A stretch of 15,947 nucleotides of DNA from CAYHEQ01 sp964355795. Lineage in GTDB: Bacteria > Patescibacteriota > JACPGU01. Positions 1-5,667 of the stretch are shown one piece after another. The notes under the pieces were generated by a model. It worked only from the letters and a program-made list of their open reading frames with translations. It was not told where the DNA came from and searched no databases. The stretch is taken from the NCBI GenBank assembly GCA_964355795.1, contig CAYHEQ010000016.1, positions 1-15,947 on the forward strand. The letters run 5' to 3'. The translations under genes were made by a program, and so were the position numbers. Within the stretch, counting starts at the first letter, position 1. The number at the start of each line of letters is the position of its first letter.

Positions 1-400
1 GTTTATAGAGCATTCTAGTTCTTTTGGTTGCCAACTCTGGATCTTCAATTTCTTGTACTCGCTCATATCCTACTTTTGCCAGCCAACGCTTGAATGGCTC
101 GGCTTTTGGAGATGGAATTGACTGGATAATACGGAAAATTCCTTCTGTATTTGCACTATTAATTTTCCTTTTTTTGCCATCTTTTGCTGTCATTTCAAGC
201 AGGGGACAATTTGTCCCCCAGTAGGCATTTAACTCAATATCACGCTTTCTCATTTTTTTTATGTAGTCTCTAACGTCTACCGTACCAGTTAACGCCTCAA
301 TTACATCAGAAACCGAAAAATACCACTCATTATTATAAATAACTTTGCGTATCTCTTTTTTTTGAAAAATAGCTATCTTTGTTGTAATTTCTTGAGTCAT
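1..400 (-). CDS. BRO family / prophage antirepressor-like protein, partial (runs off the left edge)
   Basis: An open frame reads leftward from an ATG at 400 for 133 codons and leaves the window without a stop. The translation starts MTQEITTKIAIFQKKEIRKV and contains WYFSVSDVIEALTG near residues 26-39, then TEGIFRIIQSIPSPKAEPFKRW around 85-106 and AKVGYERVQEIEDPELA. These are hallmarks of the Bro-N domain of phage antirepressors and their chromosomal relatives, which are thought to bind DNA; the C-terminal part is outside the window. No Shine-Dalgarno site precedes the ATG. The gene lies 3' of tRNA-Ser on the same strand, a usual site for integrated elements, so a mobile origin is plausible. 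Family assignment is firm; the target and role are unknown. Confidence 0.85.
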   Translation of the reverse strand, partial: MTQEITTKIAIFQKKEIRKVIYNNEWYFSVSDVIEALTGTVDVRDYIKKMRKRDIELNAYWGTNCPLLEMTAKDGKKRKINSANTEGIFRIIQSIPSPKAEPFKRWLAKVGYERVQEIEDPELATKRTRMLYK

Positions 401-411
401 AGTATGAAATT

Positions 412-546
412 TCAATTATGAATAAAAATTTTGTTGCGATGATATTCTAAATATTCTTTCCTACCAATAATTGGCAGATCAGTAATTACCTGATTTTGTT
501 TCAAATTTAATCTTACTAAATTTTTTTCTGAAAAAGTATTTGACAC
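412..546 (-). CDS. Possible 44-aa small ORF upstream of the BRO gene
   Basis: An open frame from a GTG at 546 to a TGA at 412-414 would encode 44 residues, beginning MSNTFSEKNLVRLNLKQNQV and ending RNKIFIHN. It ends 11 bp before the BRO gene on the same strand. The amino-acid mix looks protein-like, but there is no Shine-Dalgarno site, no recognised domain, and in this AT-rich stretch an ORF of this length can arise by chance. It could also be the remnant tail of a longer decayed gene. I do not recognise it. Confidence 0.22.
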   Translation of the reverse strand: MSNTFSEKNLVRLNLKQNQVITDLPIIGRKEYLEYHRNKIFIHN

Positions 547-561
547 CGTCGTATGTCGTAT

Positions 562-597
562 CGAGATTGTCTTGGGTTTTCACCCAAGACAATCTCG
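562..597 (-). repeat. Perfect 16-bp hairpin just 3' of tRNA-Ser
   Basis: The arms at 562-577 and 582-597 are exact reverse complements of 16 bp around a 4-nt loop, which reads GAAA (a GNRA tetraloop) on the minus strand. It begins 5 nt after the tRNA 3' end. No U-run follows on the minus strand, so it is not a standard intrinsic terminator; it may be a 3'-end or processing hairpin or a palindromic repeat. The inner part, GGGTGAAAACCC, is the same 12-mer found in the variable arm of the adjacent tRNA. Confidence 0.75.
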
Positions 598-601
598 TAA
601 A

Positions 602-692
602 CGGAGAAGGAGGGATTCGAACCCTCGATACGGGTTTTCACCCGTATAGCGGTTTAGCAAACCGCCGCCTTCAGCCACTCGGCCACCTCTCC
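602..692 (-). tRNA. tRNA-Ser (anticodon GCU)
   Basis: Read on the minus strand the gene starts GGAGAGGTGGCCGAGTGG and ends CCTTCTCC plus a discriminator G. The 7-bp acceptor stem pairs with one G-U. The anticodon loop TTTGCTAAA gives anticodon GCU, reading AGC/AGU serine codons. The T arm contains GGTTCGAATCC. The long variable arm (a GGGTGAAAACCC hairpin with additional paired bases) is typical of class II serine tRNAs. The 3' CCA is not encoded (G is followed by TTT). Confidence 0.97.
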
Positions 693-702
693 ATGCTTAG
701 CA

Positions 703-731
703 AGAGTAGCATAAAAACGGGAAAAAGTTAA
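703..731 (-). promoter_or_regulatory. Promoter for tRNA-Ser
   Basis: On the minus strand TTAACT (726-731) is followed by a 17-nt spacer and TACTCT (703-708). The -10 is preceded by TGC, an extended -10. A start near 696 would lie about 4 nt before the tRNA 5' end. Position and spacing fit a sigma-70-type promoter; this is a prediction only. Confidence 0.5.
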
Positions 732-792
732 GAAAAACGGCTTGAGTCGATAATCTTTCGCTATTAAAGGCCAAAAACAGGCTTCTTTTTTC

Positions 793-821
793 TTGACGGG
801 AGGTTTTTTTTGTGATAAAAT
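793..821 (+). promoter_or_regulatory. Promoter of the 135-aa gene
   Basis: TTGACG (793-798), a 17-nt spacer, then TAAAAT (816-821) preceded by TGA, making an extended -10. It is directly preceded by a T-tract. The same arrangement recurs before ftsH (1351-1379) with shared flanking bases, which strengthens both calls. The expected start, about 828, would place the 832-849 hairpin at the very 5' end of the transcript. Confidence 0.6.
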
Positions 822-831
822 TGAAACAAGA

Positions 832-849
832 GTGCTAAGGTTTTAGCAC
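832..849 (+). promoter_or_regulatory. 5'-leader hairpin
   Basis: GTGCTAA (832-838) and TTAGCAC (843-849) pair perfectly around a 4-nt GGTT loop, a few bases after the predicted transcription start. Such a 5'-terminal stem could protect the mRNA from decay or act in regulation. Function is inferred from position only. Confidence 0.4.
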
Positions 850-879
850 CTTAATTTTCTGACAAAGGGGGTGTTTAGC

Positions 880-1287
880 TTGAAGGATGTCTTGAAGGAT
901 GCATTAATCGCTAAGACTTACCGAGAAAAGTTGCGAGAAGATGGCTTTCCAGTTTCGGTTACAATCACCAAATTACTTATGGACAGTCTCACCGATGAGC
1001 AACGCAGAATACTTCGTGAGCTGACCAATCTTAATGCCAAAGCGGCGTGTTTTCAAGAGAAGCTGGACGCTCTTCGCCCGACTGAAAATGGGATCGTAAT
1101 AATCGGCGGGGCGTTTACGGTTTGCGAGACCGAGGATGACTTCATAATAATTTCAGCCGTCGTTCGGCAAGAGCTGGAAAGAGCGGTCGAGAAAATCAAA
1201 GAAAAGCTCAACGAAGCTCTCGACAACAAGCTGGGCCATTTGGGCATCATCCAGAGGCAATGCAAAGCCTATGGCGTTAAGCCTTGA
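880..1287 (+). CDS. Hypothetical protein, 135 aa
   Basis: I do not recognise this protein. It is soluble, with no signal peptide or membrane segment. The N-terminal half is helical and charged (TDEQRRILRELTNLNAKAACF), then comes a short hydrophobic strand-like stretch (NGIVIIGGAFTVCETEDDFIIIS, about residues 71-93) and a charged C-terminal helix (ELERAVEKIKEKLNEALDNK) that may form a coiled coil. I chose TTG at 880 because the strong Shine-Dalgarno site AAGGGGGTG (865-873) lies at good spacing for it; a GTG at 871 is in frame but overlaps that site. This is the only clear Shine-Dalgarno among the genes here. The gene has its own promoter and terminator, so it is probably monocistronic. Confidence 0.72.
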   Translation: MKDVLKDALIAKTYREKLREDGFPVSVTITKLLMDSLTDEQRRILRELTNLNAKAACFQEKLDALRPTENGIVIIGGAFTVCETEDDFIIISAVVRQELERAVEKIKEKLNEALDNKLGHLGIIQRQCKAYGVKP

Positions 1288-1320
1288 TCGTCCGTTGAGA
1301 TTCCAATCCAGATTACTGCG

Positions 1321-1349
1321 AAAAGAAGCCACAAATTGGCTTCTTTTTT
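1321..1349 (+). terminator. Intrinsic terminator of the 135-aa gene
   Basis: AAAAGAAGCC (1321-1330) and GGCTTCTTTT (1338-1347) form a perfect 10-bp stem with a 7-nt loop, continuing into a T-run to 1349. It lies 34 bp after the stop codon. The T-run ends one base before the -35 of the ftsH promoter, so terminator and promoter form one compact unit. Confidence 0.85.
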
Positions 1350-1350
1350 C

Positions 1351-1379
1351 TTGACGGGGGGAGTTTTCTGTGATATGGT
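1351..1379 (+). promoter_or_regulatory. ftsH promoter
   Basis: TTGACG (1351-1356), 17-nt spacer, TATGGT (1374-1379) with an upstream TGA (extended -10). The surrounding sequence matches the promoter at 780-821 closely. A start near 1386 gives a leader of about 90 nt that includes the 10-bp-phased AATTAC array just before the ftsH start codon. Confidence 0.6.
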
Positions 1380-1433
1380 TATGCAGATAGAAACAATCGT
1401 AACTCATAGTAATCGAGTATAGTCGCAACAATG

Positions 1434-1478
1434 AATTACTAAAAATTACGACAAATTACTACTAATTACTGAAATTCA
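1434..1478 (+). repeat. 10-bp-phased AATTAC array abutting the ftsH start
   Basis: AATTAC begins at 1434, 1444, 1454 and 1464, exactly 10 bp apart, and a fifth, degenerate unit (AATTCA) begins at 1473 and runs into the ftsH ATG at 1478. Bases between the words vary. Phased AATT tracts of this spacing are known to bend DNA; whether this one does is inference. Similar arrays occur next to other genes in the window. Confidence 0.8.
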
Positions 1479-3295
1479 TGTCCAAATTCACCAAATTTCT
1501 CCGTCAAAATTTTTTACTAATCGCCATCTTCATCATTATTGGCGCTAGTTTCGGCTACAATCAATACAGCAAGGAAAGAATCGTCAAAGAAGAAGTGGAT
1601 ATCTCCACCATCAGCCAGCAAGTGGCGAAAAATGAAGTGGAAAAAATCACTATTACCGGCAACAAGGTAGAGGTAACACTCAAAGAAAAAGACGAAAAAA
1701 CCGGCAAGGAAAAGATTGAATTCACCTACAAAGAAAATTATGCCTCATTAACGCAATACGGCATCACGCCCGACAAGGTGAAATTTGAGGTCAAAGATGA
1801 CAGCTCAAGCGGGATGCTATTTTCTGTTCTCTCGACTTTCATCCCCTTCCTCCTCATTATCGGTTTCTTGTGGTTCATGATGAAGCAGGCGCAAGGCGCC
1901 AATAGTCAGGCGATGAATTTCGGCAAATCCAAAGCTCGCCTCAATATTGAGAATACGAAAGTCACTTTTGTCGATGTGGCGGGTTCGGAAGAGGCCAAAA
2001 GAGATCTAATAGAAATAGTGGACTTCTTGAAATTTCCGAAAAAATACCGCGATTTAGGAGCGCAAATCCCGCGCGGAGTGCTCCTCATCGGTCCTCCAGG
2101 GACAGGCAAGACTTTGTTGGCTAAGGCGGTGGCCGGGGAGGCGGGAGTGCCATTTTTCTCCATCTCCGGTTCGGAATTTGTGGAAATGTTTGTTGGCGTG
2201 GGCGCCAGTCGTGTTCGCGATTTGTTTAATAGGGCTCGCAACAACGCGCCTTGCATCATTTTCATTGACGAGATCGACGCTGTCGGTCGGCAGAGGGGAG
2301 CGGGACTGGGTGGCGGACATGACGAGAGAGAACAGACCTTAAATCAGATTTTAGTAGAGCTAGATGGTTTTGATACCGAAGAAAATGTCATTGTCATGGC
2401 CGCGACCAATAGGCCGGATGTTCTCGACCCCGCCCTGCTTCGCCCCGGCCGTTTCGACCGCCAAGTTTTGGTGGATCTGCCGGATATTAAAGAACGGGAA
2501 GCGATCCTAGCGGTGCACGCTAAGGGCAAGCCTTTGGACGAAAAAGTGTCGCTAACGAGGCTGTCCCAAAAAACACCGGGATTTTCCGGCGCCGACCTCA
2601 AAAATCTTTTAAATGAAGGATCGATCTTGGCGGCGCGGGAAAACAAGACTAAGGTTGGCTCTCTCGATCTCGATCAGGCCATCGAGAAATTGATGCTAGG
2701 GCCGGAGAGGCGTGGCCGGATTATTTCTGACAAAGAAAAGCAAATCACCGCCTATCACGAAGCCGGACACGCGCTGGTTTCGCACTTTTCTCCTCACGCC
2801 GATCCGGTACACAAGATTTCCATTATTTCTCGTGGTCGCGCTCTCGGCTACACTTGGAATCTGCCGGAGAACGATCAATTCTTGCAGTCCAAGTCAGAAT
2901 TTGAAGACGATTTGGCGGTGATGCTCGGCGGAAGAGCGGCAGAACTTTTGACTTTCAAAGAAATGACTACCGGCGCGAGCAATGATCTGGCCAGAGCTTC
3001 GAAATTGGCGCGTTCTATGGTAACCGAATACGGGATGAGCGAGCGACTCGGCGCGATGTCGCTGGACGGTAAAGAGAGCATGGTCTTTCTCGGGAGGAAT
3101 CTGGCGGAGCACAAAAATTATAGCGAGAAGACCGCGCAGATTGTGGACGAGGAAGTGCAAGTGATGATTGAGAAGGCGAGCAAGAGAGCCCTCGATATTT
3201 TGACCAAAAACAAAGCTATTTTGAAAAAAGTGGCCGATGAATTGATGACCAAAGAGACTTTGGAGAGAGAAGAATTCGAAGCCTTGATGGTCTAA
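1478..3295 (+). CDS. ftsH: ATP-dependent zinc metalloprotease FtsH
   Basis: FtsH is a membrane-bound hexameric AAA+ protease that extracts and degrades misassembled membrane proteins and selected soluble ones. The 605-aa product has the full family layout: a first membrane segment at about residues 11-27, an external domain of roughly 80 residues, a second membrane segment near 113-135, then the AAA+ module with Walker A GPPGTGKT (205-212), Walker B IIFIDEIDA (D264/E265) and ATNRPDVLDPALLRPGRFDR. The M41 protease domain carries HEAGH (H427, E428, H431) and the third zinc ligand in NDLARA (D503). Length is slightly short for the family because the C-terminal tail is short. The ATG at 1478 starts the canonical N-terminus; no Shine-Dalgarno precedes it, and the phased AATTAC array runs into the start codon. 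It has its own promoter and a terminator at 3413. Confidence 0.98.
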   Translation: MSKFTKFLRQNFLLIAIFIIIGASFGYNQYSKERIVKEEVDISTISQQVAKNEVEKITITGNKVEVTLKEKDEKTGKEKIEFTYKENYASLTQYGITPDKVKFEVKDDSSSGMLFSVLSTFIPFLLIIGFLWFMMKQAQGANSQAMNFGKSKARLNIENTKVTFVDVAGSEEAKRDLIEIVDFLKFPKKYRDLGAQIPRGVLLIGPPGTGKTLLAKAVAGEAGVPFFSISGSEFVEMFVGVGASRVRDLFNRARNNAPCIIFIDEIDAVGRQRGAGLGGGHDEREQTLNQILVELDGFDTEENVIVMAATNRPDVLDPALLRPGRFDRQVLVDLPDIKEREAILAVHAKGKPLDEKVSLTRLSQKTPGFSGADLKNLLNEGSILAARENKTKVGSLDLDQAIEKLMLGPERRGRIISDKEKQITAYHEAGHALVSHFSPHADPVHKISIISRGRALGYTWNLPENDQFLQSKSEFEDDLAVMLGGRAAELLTFKEMTTGASNDLARASKLARSMVTEYGMSERLGAMSLDGKESMVFLGRNLAEHKNYSEKTAQIVDEEVQVMIEKASKRALDILTKNKAILKKVADELMTKETLEREEFEALMV

Positions 3296-3412
3296 AACAA
3301 TTCTTTTTTGCTGGCTGAACTATACTGCTATACTACATAGGAGTACTGGATTTTCAGGCAAACTGGGAATGACAGGAAGGAGATATTGAACAGGCTCTTA
3401 GAGCCCGTCGCT

Positions 3413-3440
3413 AAACCGCCTATGAGGCGGTTTTTGTTTT
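3413..3440 (+). terminator. Intrinsic terminator of ftsH
   Basis: AAACCGCC (3413-3420) pairs with GGCGGTTT (3426-3433) over a 5-nt loop, followed by a T-rich run. A smaller hairpin, GGCTC-TTA-GAGCC, lies just upstream. It is 118 bp after the ftsH stop. Confidence 0.85.
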
Positions 3441-3441
3441 A

Positions 3442-3450
3442 TGGTATAAT
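3442..3450 (+). promoter_or_regulatory. Extended -10 promoter before the 160-bp element
   Basis: TGG followed by a consensus TATAAT (3445-3450). No good -35 lies upstream because the ftsH terminator stem occupies that place, but extended -10 sites can work without one. Initiation near 3457 would give an RNA beginning just before the 13-bp closing helix of the 3465-3624 element. Confidence 0.45.
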
Positions 3451-3464
3451 TTGTAAGAATTAAG

Positions 3465-3624
3465 AACGTTGTTGACACTTTTAGAAATTGCTTAATGGCT
3501 GGATGATAGTTTAGTCTGTAAAAGACCTTGCCCCCGATCCGAGGTTCGACCTTAAACAGCCAATTCTCAAGGTCGAACCTCTTATCAGAGATATCTGTCA
3601 AAGAACAAAACTGTCAACAACGTT
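3465..3624. mobile_element. 160-bp MITE-like element or structured RNA with 13-bp inverted ends
   Basis: AACGTTGTTGACA (3465-3477) and TGTCAACAACGTT (3612-3624) are perfect 13-bp inverted repeats bounding a 160-bp non-coding segment. Inside lies the palindromic repeat at 3541-3581 and a further TGGCTG/CAGCCA pairing (3496-3501 with 3557-3562). No flanking target-site duplication was found. It could be a miniature inverted-repeat element, or an untranslated RNA closed by a 13-bp helix and transcribed from the TATAAT at 3445. Confidence 0.5.
3541..3581. repeat. Palindromic repeat family B, copy 1
   Basis: GAGGTTCGACCTT (3541-3553) and AAGGTCGAACCTC (3569-3581) are exact 13-bp inverted arms around a 15-nt spacer. 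The same arms recur at 13709-13751 and 13833-13874 with unrelated spacers. Confidence 0.85.
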
Positions 3625-3652
3625 TGATAAATGTACATATAGTCCATATAGT
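3624..3652 (+). promoter_or_regulatory. Promoter of the ABC exporter gene
   Basis: TTGATA (3624-3629), 17-nt spacer, TATAGT (3647-3652). The spacer contains a second CATATAGT copy at 3636-3643. The -35 starts on the last base of the 160-bp element, so the element edge may have supplied part of the promoter. Expected start about 3659, 25 nt before the start codon. Confidence 0.5.
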
Positions 3653-3660
3653 TTGTTGCG

Positions 3661-3693
3661 ATTCGAGCAATTAGCAATAATTCGTGAAATTCG
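3661..3693 (+). repeat. Phased ATT(C/A)G array upstream of the ABC gene
   Basis: ATTCG or ATTAG words begin at 3661, 3670, 3680 and 3689, spacing 9, 10 and 9 bp. The array overlaps the predicted GTG start. ATTCGAGCAATT (3661-3672) is exactly inverted after the gene at 5517-5528. Confidence 0.7.
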
Positions 3694-5492
3694 TGCATAA
3701 TAAAACACAAACAAAAAAAACCAAACAAGGGTTCAGAATCTTTTTGAAAATAGTCTTCGGCTATCGCAAGGCCGTTATTTTTTTTATTATTTTTGGGGTT
3801 TTGTCCTCTATTTTGAACGGCGCGATGCCGTATATCTCGGGTAAACTTTTCGACAGTATTTTGGATTTTGACGCGCGGACTTCTTTGCTTGATTTCTCTT
3901 TTCCGGTCTGGGGGGTGATGCTAGGATTTTGGCTTTTTGTACAGCTGGCGGTAAAGATTGTTGACTCGGCTTTTTCCATTAAAAGAAGCCTTTTTACTTT
4001 GGAACTGGAAGCTGACTATATGCTGAAAGCTATCCACAAACTTTCCCATCTGCCTCTTTCTTTTTTCAAACAAAATAAAATAGGCGAGATTTCCCGTCGT
4101 ATCAACAATGCTTCCAGTCGACTAGAGTCGGCTATTAATATCATTTTTGATATCACGCCGGAGATGTTGAGTTTGGTGGTGGGCTTTATCTTCATCTTCA
4201 TCATCAATTATGTTTTTGGCTTCGTGGTTTTGGGAACGGTGATTTTCTATCTTGCGGTGATGACGACAGTTTTGATTCCCGCGGGCAAATTACGGCACAA
4301 GGGGTTCAAAATTTATGATGAAGCCTATGGCGACTTCTATGATGCTATGGGCAATATCAAATTGGTCAAGCAAACAGGCGGGGAAGATTATGAAGAGAAA
4401 AGATTTTATCATTCCATTGTCTCGGGGAAAAAGATTTGGGGCAGATTATTCAGAATTCACGAAGGGGTATCTTTGCTCCAAAGGTCTCTGATTATTGCCA
4501 TGCAATTTTTCATCTTTTTCCTCTCGGTCTACGCTATTCACGCTGGACAGATTACTATCGGTGATCTTTTTGCCGTCAATGGCTACGCGGCCATGGTTTT
4601 GGGACCATTTTCTCAGATTACTCGTTGGTGGAATTGGTTAGCTGATTGTTTGGTGTCACTGGCGCGGGCGGAAAAGATTTTTGGCCATCGCGAGGAGGTT
4701 TACCTGCCCAAGGGCGCGGAGGACATCAAAAAAATTAGTGGCGATATCAATTTTCGCAAGGTCTGGTTTTCTTACATCGGTGGCGATGATGAGGAAAAAA
4801 AGAAAGACAAAACCGATGTTTTGAAAAATGTCAGTTTCCAGATCAAAAAAGGCGAAACGGTGGCGCTGGTGGGTCGATCTGGCGTGGGGAAAACCACCAT
4901 TGCTGACCTCATCTCCGGATTTTATTTCCCGCAAAAAGGTCACATCTTAATTGATGGACACGATACCCGTCAAATCAATTTACATCTGTTGCGAAAAAAT
5001 ATCGCGGTGGTTTCGCAAGATATTACTATTTTCAACGAAAGTATCAAATATAATATTCGTTATGGTCGATTGGGTATTGATGAAAGTGCCGTCGTTTCTG
5101 CCGCCAAAGAAGCTGGCGCGCACGAATTCATCAAAGATTTCAAGAAAAAATACAATCAATTAGTGGGCGAGAGGGGGGTGAAGCTTTCTGGCGGTCAGCG
5201 TCAGCGAGTGGCTATCGCGCATGCGATACTCAAAAATGCCGAGATTTTGATCTTGGACGAGCCGACTTCGGCTCTGGACGCGCAAACGGAGAGTATTGTG
5301 ACGAAGTCGCTGGAGAAATTGATGCGGGGTAAAACAACGATAATCATCGCCCATCGTTTGGCCACTGTCAGAAAAGCGGATAAGATTATAGTTTTGGAAA
5401 AAGGGCGCGTGGTGGAGGAGGGCAAGCATATTGATTTGATCAAAAAGAAAAACGGCGCCTACCGGAAATTTTACGAATTGCAGAAACTGTAA
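3684..5492 (+). CDS. ABC exporter, fused permease and ATPase (MsbA/MDR type)
   Basis: A half-transporter that would work as a homodimer or heterodimer in the membrane, using ATP to export a lipid, peptide or drug. The substrate cannot be read from the sequence. The 602-aa product has an N-terminal six-helix membrane domain (about residues 20-320, first helix AVIFFIIFGVLSSIL) followed by a nucleotide-binding domain with Walker A GRSGVGKT (397-404), signature LSGGQ (501-505), Walker B LILDEPTSALD and the H-loop IIIAHR. All catalytic motifs are intact and the length is normal. The frame opens with GTG at 3684; a GTG at 3693 is an in-frame alternative and neither has a Shine-Dalgarno site, so the exact start is uncertain. 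The gene stands alone, flanked by phased AATT arrays on both sides. Confidence 0.93.
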   Translation: MKFVHNKTQTKKTKQGFRIFLKIVFGYRKAVIFFIIFGVLSSILNGAMPYISGKLFDSILDFDARTSLLDFSFPVWGVMLGFWLFVQLAVKIVDSAFSIKRSLFTLELEADYMLKAIHKLSHLPLSFFKQNKIGEISRRINNASSRLESAINIIFDITPEMLSLVVGFIFIFIINYVFGFVVLGTVIFYLAVMTTVLIPAGKLRHKGFKIYDEAYGDFYDAMGNIKLVKQTGGEDYEEKRFYHSIVSGKKIWGRLFRIHEGVSLLQRSLIIAMQFFIFFLSVYAIHAGQITIGDLFAVNGYAAMVLGPFSQITRWWNWLADCLVSLARAEKIFGHREEVYLPKGAEDIKKISGDINFRKVWFSYIGGDDEEKKKDKTDVLKNVSFQIKKGETVALVGRSGVGKTTIADLISGFYFPQKGHILIDGHDTRQINLHLLRKNIAVVSQDITIFNESIKYNIRYGRLGIDESAVVSAAKEAGAHEFIKDFKKKYNQLVGERGVKLSGGQRQRVAIAHAILKNAEILILDEPTSALDAQTESIVTKSLEKLMRGKTTIIIAHRLATVRKADKIIVLEKGRVVEEGKHIDLIKKKNGAYRKFYELQKL

Positions 5493-5496
5493 ACGC

Positions 5497-5529
5497 GAAT
5501 TTCTCGAATTAACTCGAATTGCTCGAATG
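5497..5529 (+). repeat. Phased CGAATT array 3' of the ABC gene
   Basis: GAAT words begin at 5497, 5506, 5516 and 5526 (spacing 9, 10, 10), starting a few bases after the stop codon. Its second half is nearly identical to the minus-strand sequence following ndk (about 11739-11765). Confidence 0.75.
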
Positions 5530-5552
5530 AAAACAGGGAGAGAAATACGCAA

Positions 5553-5596
5553 TCCGATGTCCGACATCAAAAGATGCCCAGATGTCGGACATCGGA
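5553..5596. repeat. Palindromic repeat family A, intergenic copy
   Basis: Two perfect 16-bp inverted arms (TCCGATGTCCGACATC at 5553-5568 and its complement at 5581-5596) around the 12-nt spacer AAAAGATGCCCA. A homologous copy with the spacer AAAGGATGCCCA lies inside the xer gene (14698-14743). Confidence 0.9.
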
Positions 5597-5617
5597 ATAT
5601 ATCTTCAGCATTTTTTG

Positions 5618-5626
5618 TGTTATGAT
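5618..5626 (+). promoter_or_regulatory. Extended -10 promoter of murJ
   Basis: TGT followed by TATGAT (5621-5626), with no clear -35. A start near 5633 would give a leader of about 35 nt made up of the phased AATT words at 5628-5660. Confidence 0.4.
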
Positions 5627-5660
5627 AATTCGTGCAATTAGTTTTTAATTAGAGCAATTC
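5627..5660 (+). repeat. Phased AATT array upstream of murJ
   Basis: ATT words begin at 5628, 5637, 5648 and 5657 (spacing 9, 11, 9), in contexts AATTCG and AATTAG, just before the murJ ATG. Confidence 0.65.
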
Positions 5661-5667
5661 GTGTACT

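Larger units (their letters stand above)
3296..3683. other. Gene-free stretch between ftsH and the ABC exporter
   Basis: This 388-bp gap holds no convincing gene. From left to right it contains two small hairpins ending in the ftsH terminator (3393-3440), an extended -10 promoter (3442-3450), a 160-bp element with 13-bp inverted ends (3465-3624) containing a palindromic repeat (3541-3581), the ABC promoter (3624-3652), and a phased ATT(C/A)G array (3661-3693) that overlaps the ABC start codon. Confidence 0.8.

Noticed and set aside
24..224. Plus-strand ORF of 66 codons at the left edge
   Set aside because: It is antisense to the BRO-family frame, which has clear family motifs.
540..731. Plus-strand ORF of 63 codons containing GGIRTLDTGFHPYSGLANRRLQ
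   Set aside because: It is the antisense reading of the tRNA-Ser gene and its hairpin, a well-known type of false protein.
3386..3463. Possible 25-codon leader peptide (TTG at 3386 after AGGAAGGAGA)
   Set aside because: The hairpin and U-run of the ftsH terminator lie inside it and there is no gene immediately downstream; likely coincidence, though an attenuator cannot be fully excluded.
3472..3500. Promoter using TTGACA at 3472
   Set aside because: No acceptable -10 occurs at 16-18 bp; the hexamer is part of the 13-bp inverted repeat.
3497..3562. tRNA-like fragment (GGCTG...CAGCC with a D-arm-like AGTTTAGTCTGTAAAAGA)
   Set aside because: No proper anticodon arm, and the apparent T arm GAGGTTCGACCTT is an arm of dispersed palindromic repeat B with a 5-nt loop.
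3398..3601. Minus-strand ORF of 67 codons
   Set aside because: It runs through the ftsH terminator, the TATAAT box and the palindromic element; no domain and no ribosome site.
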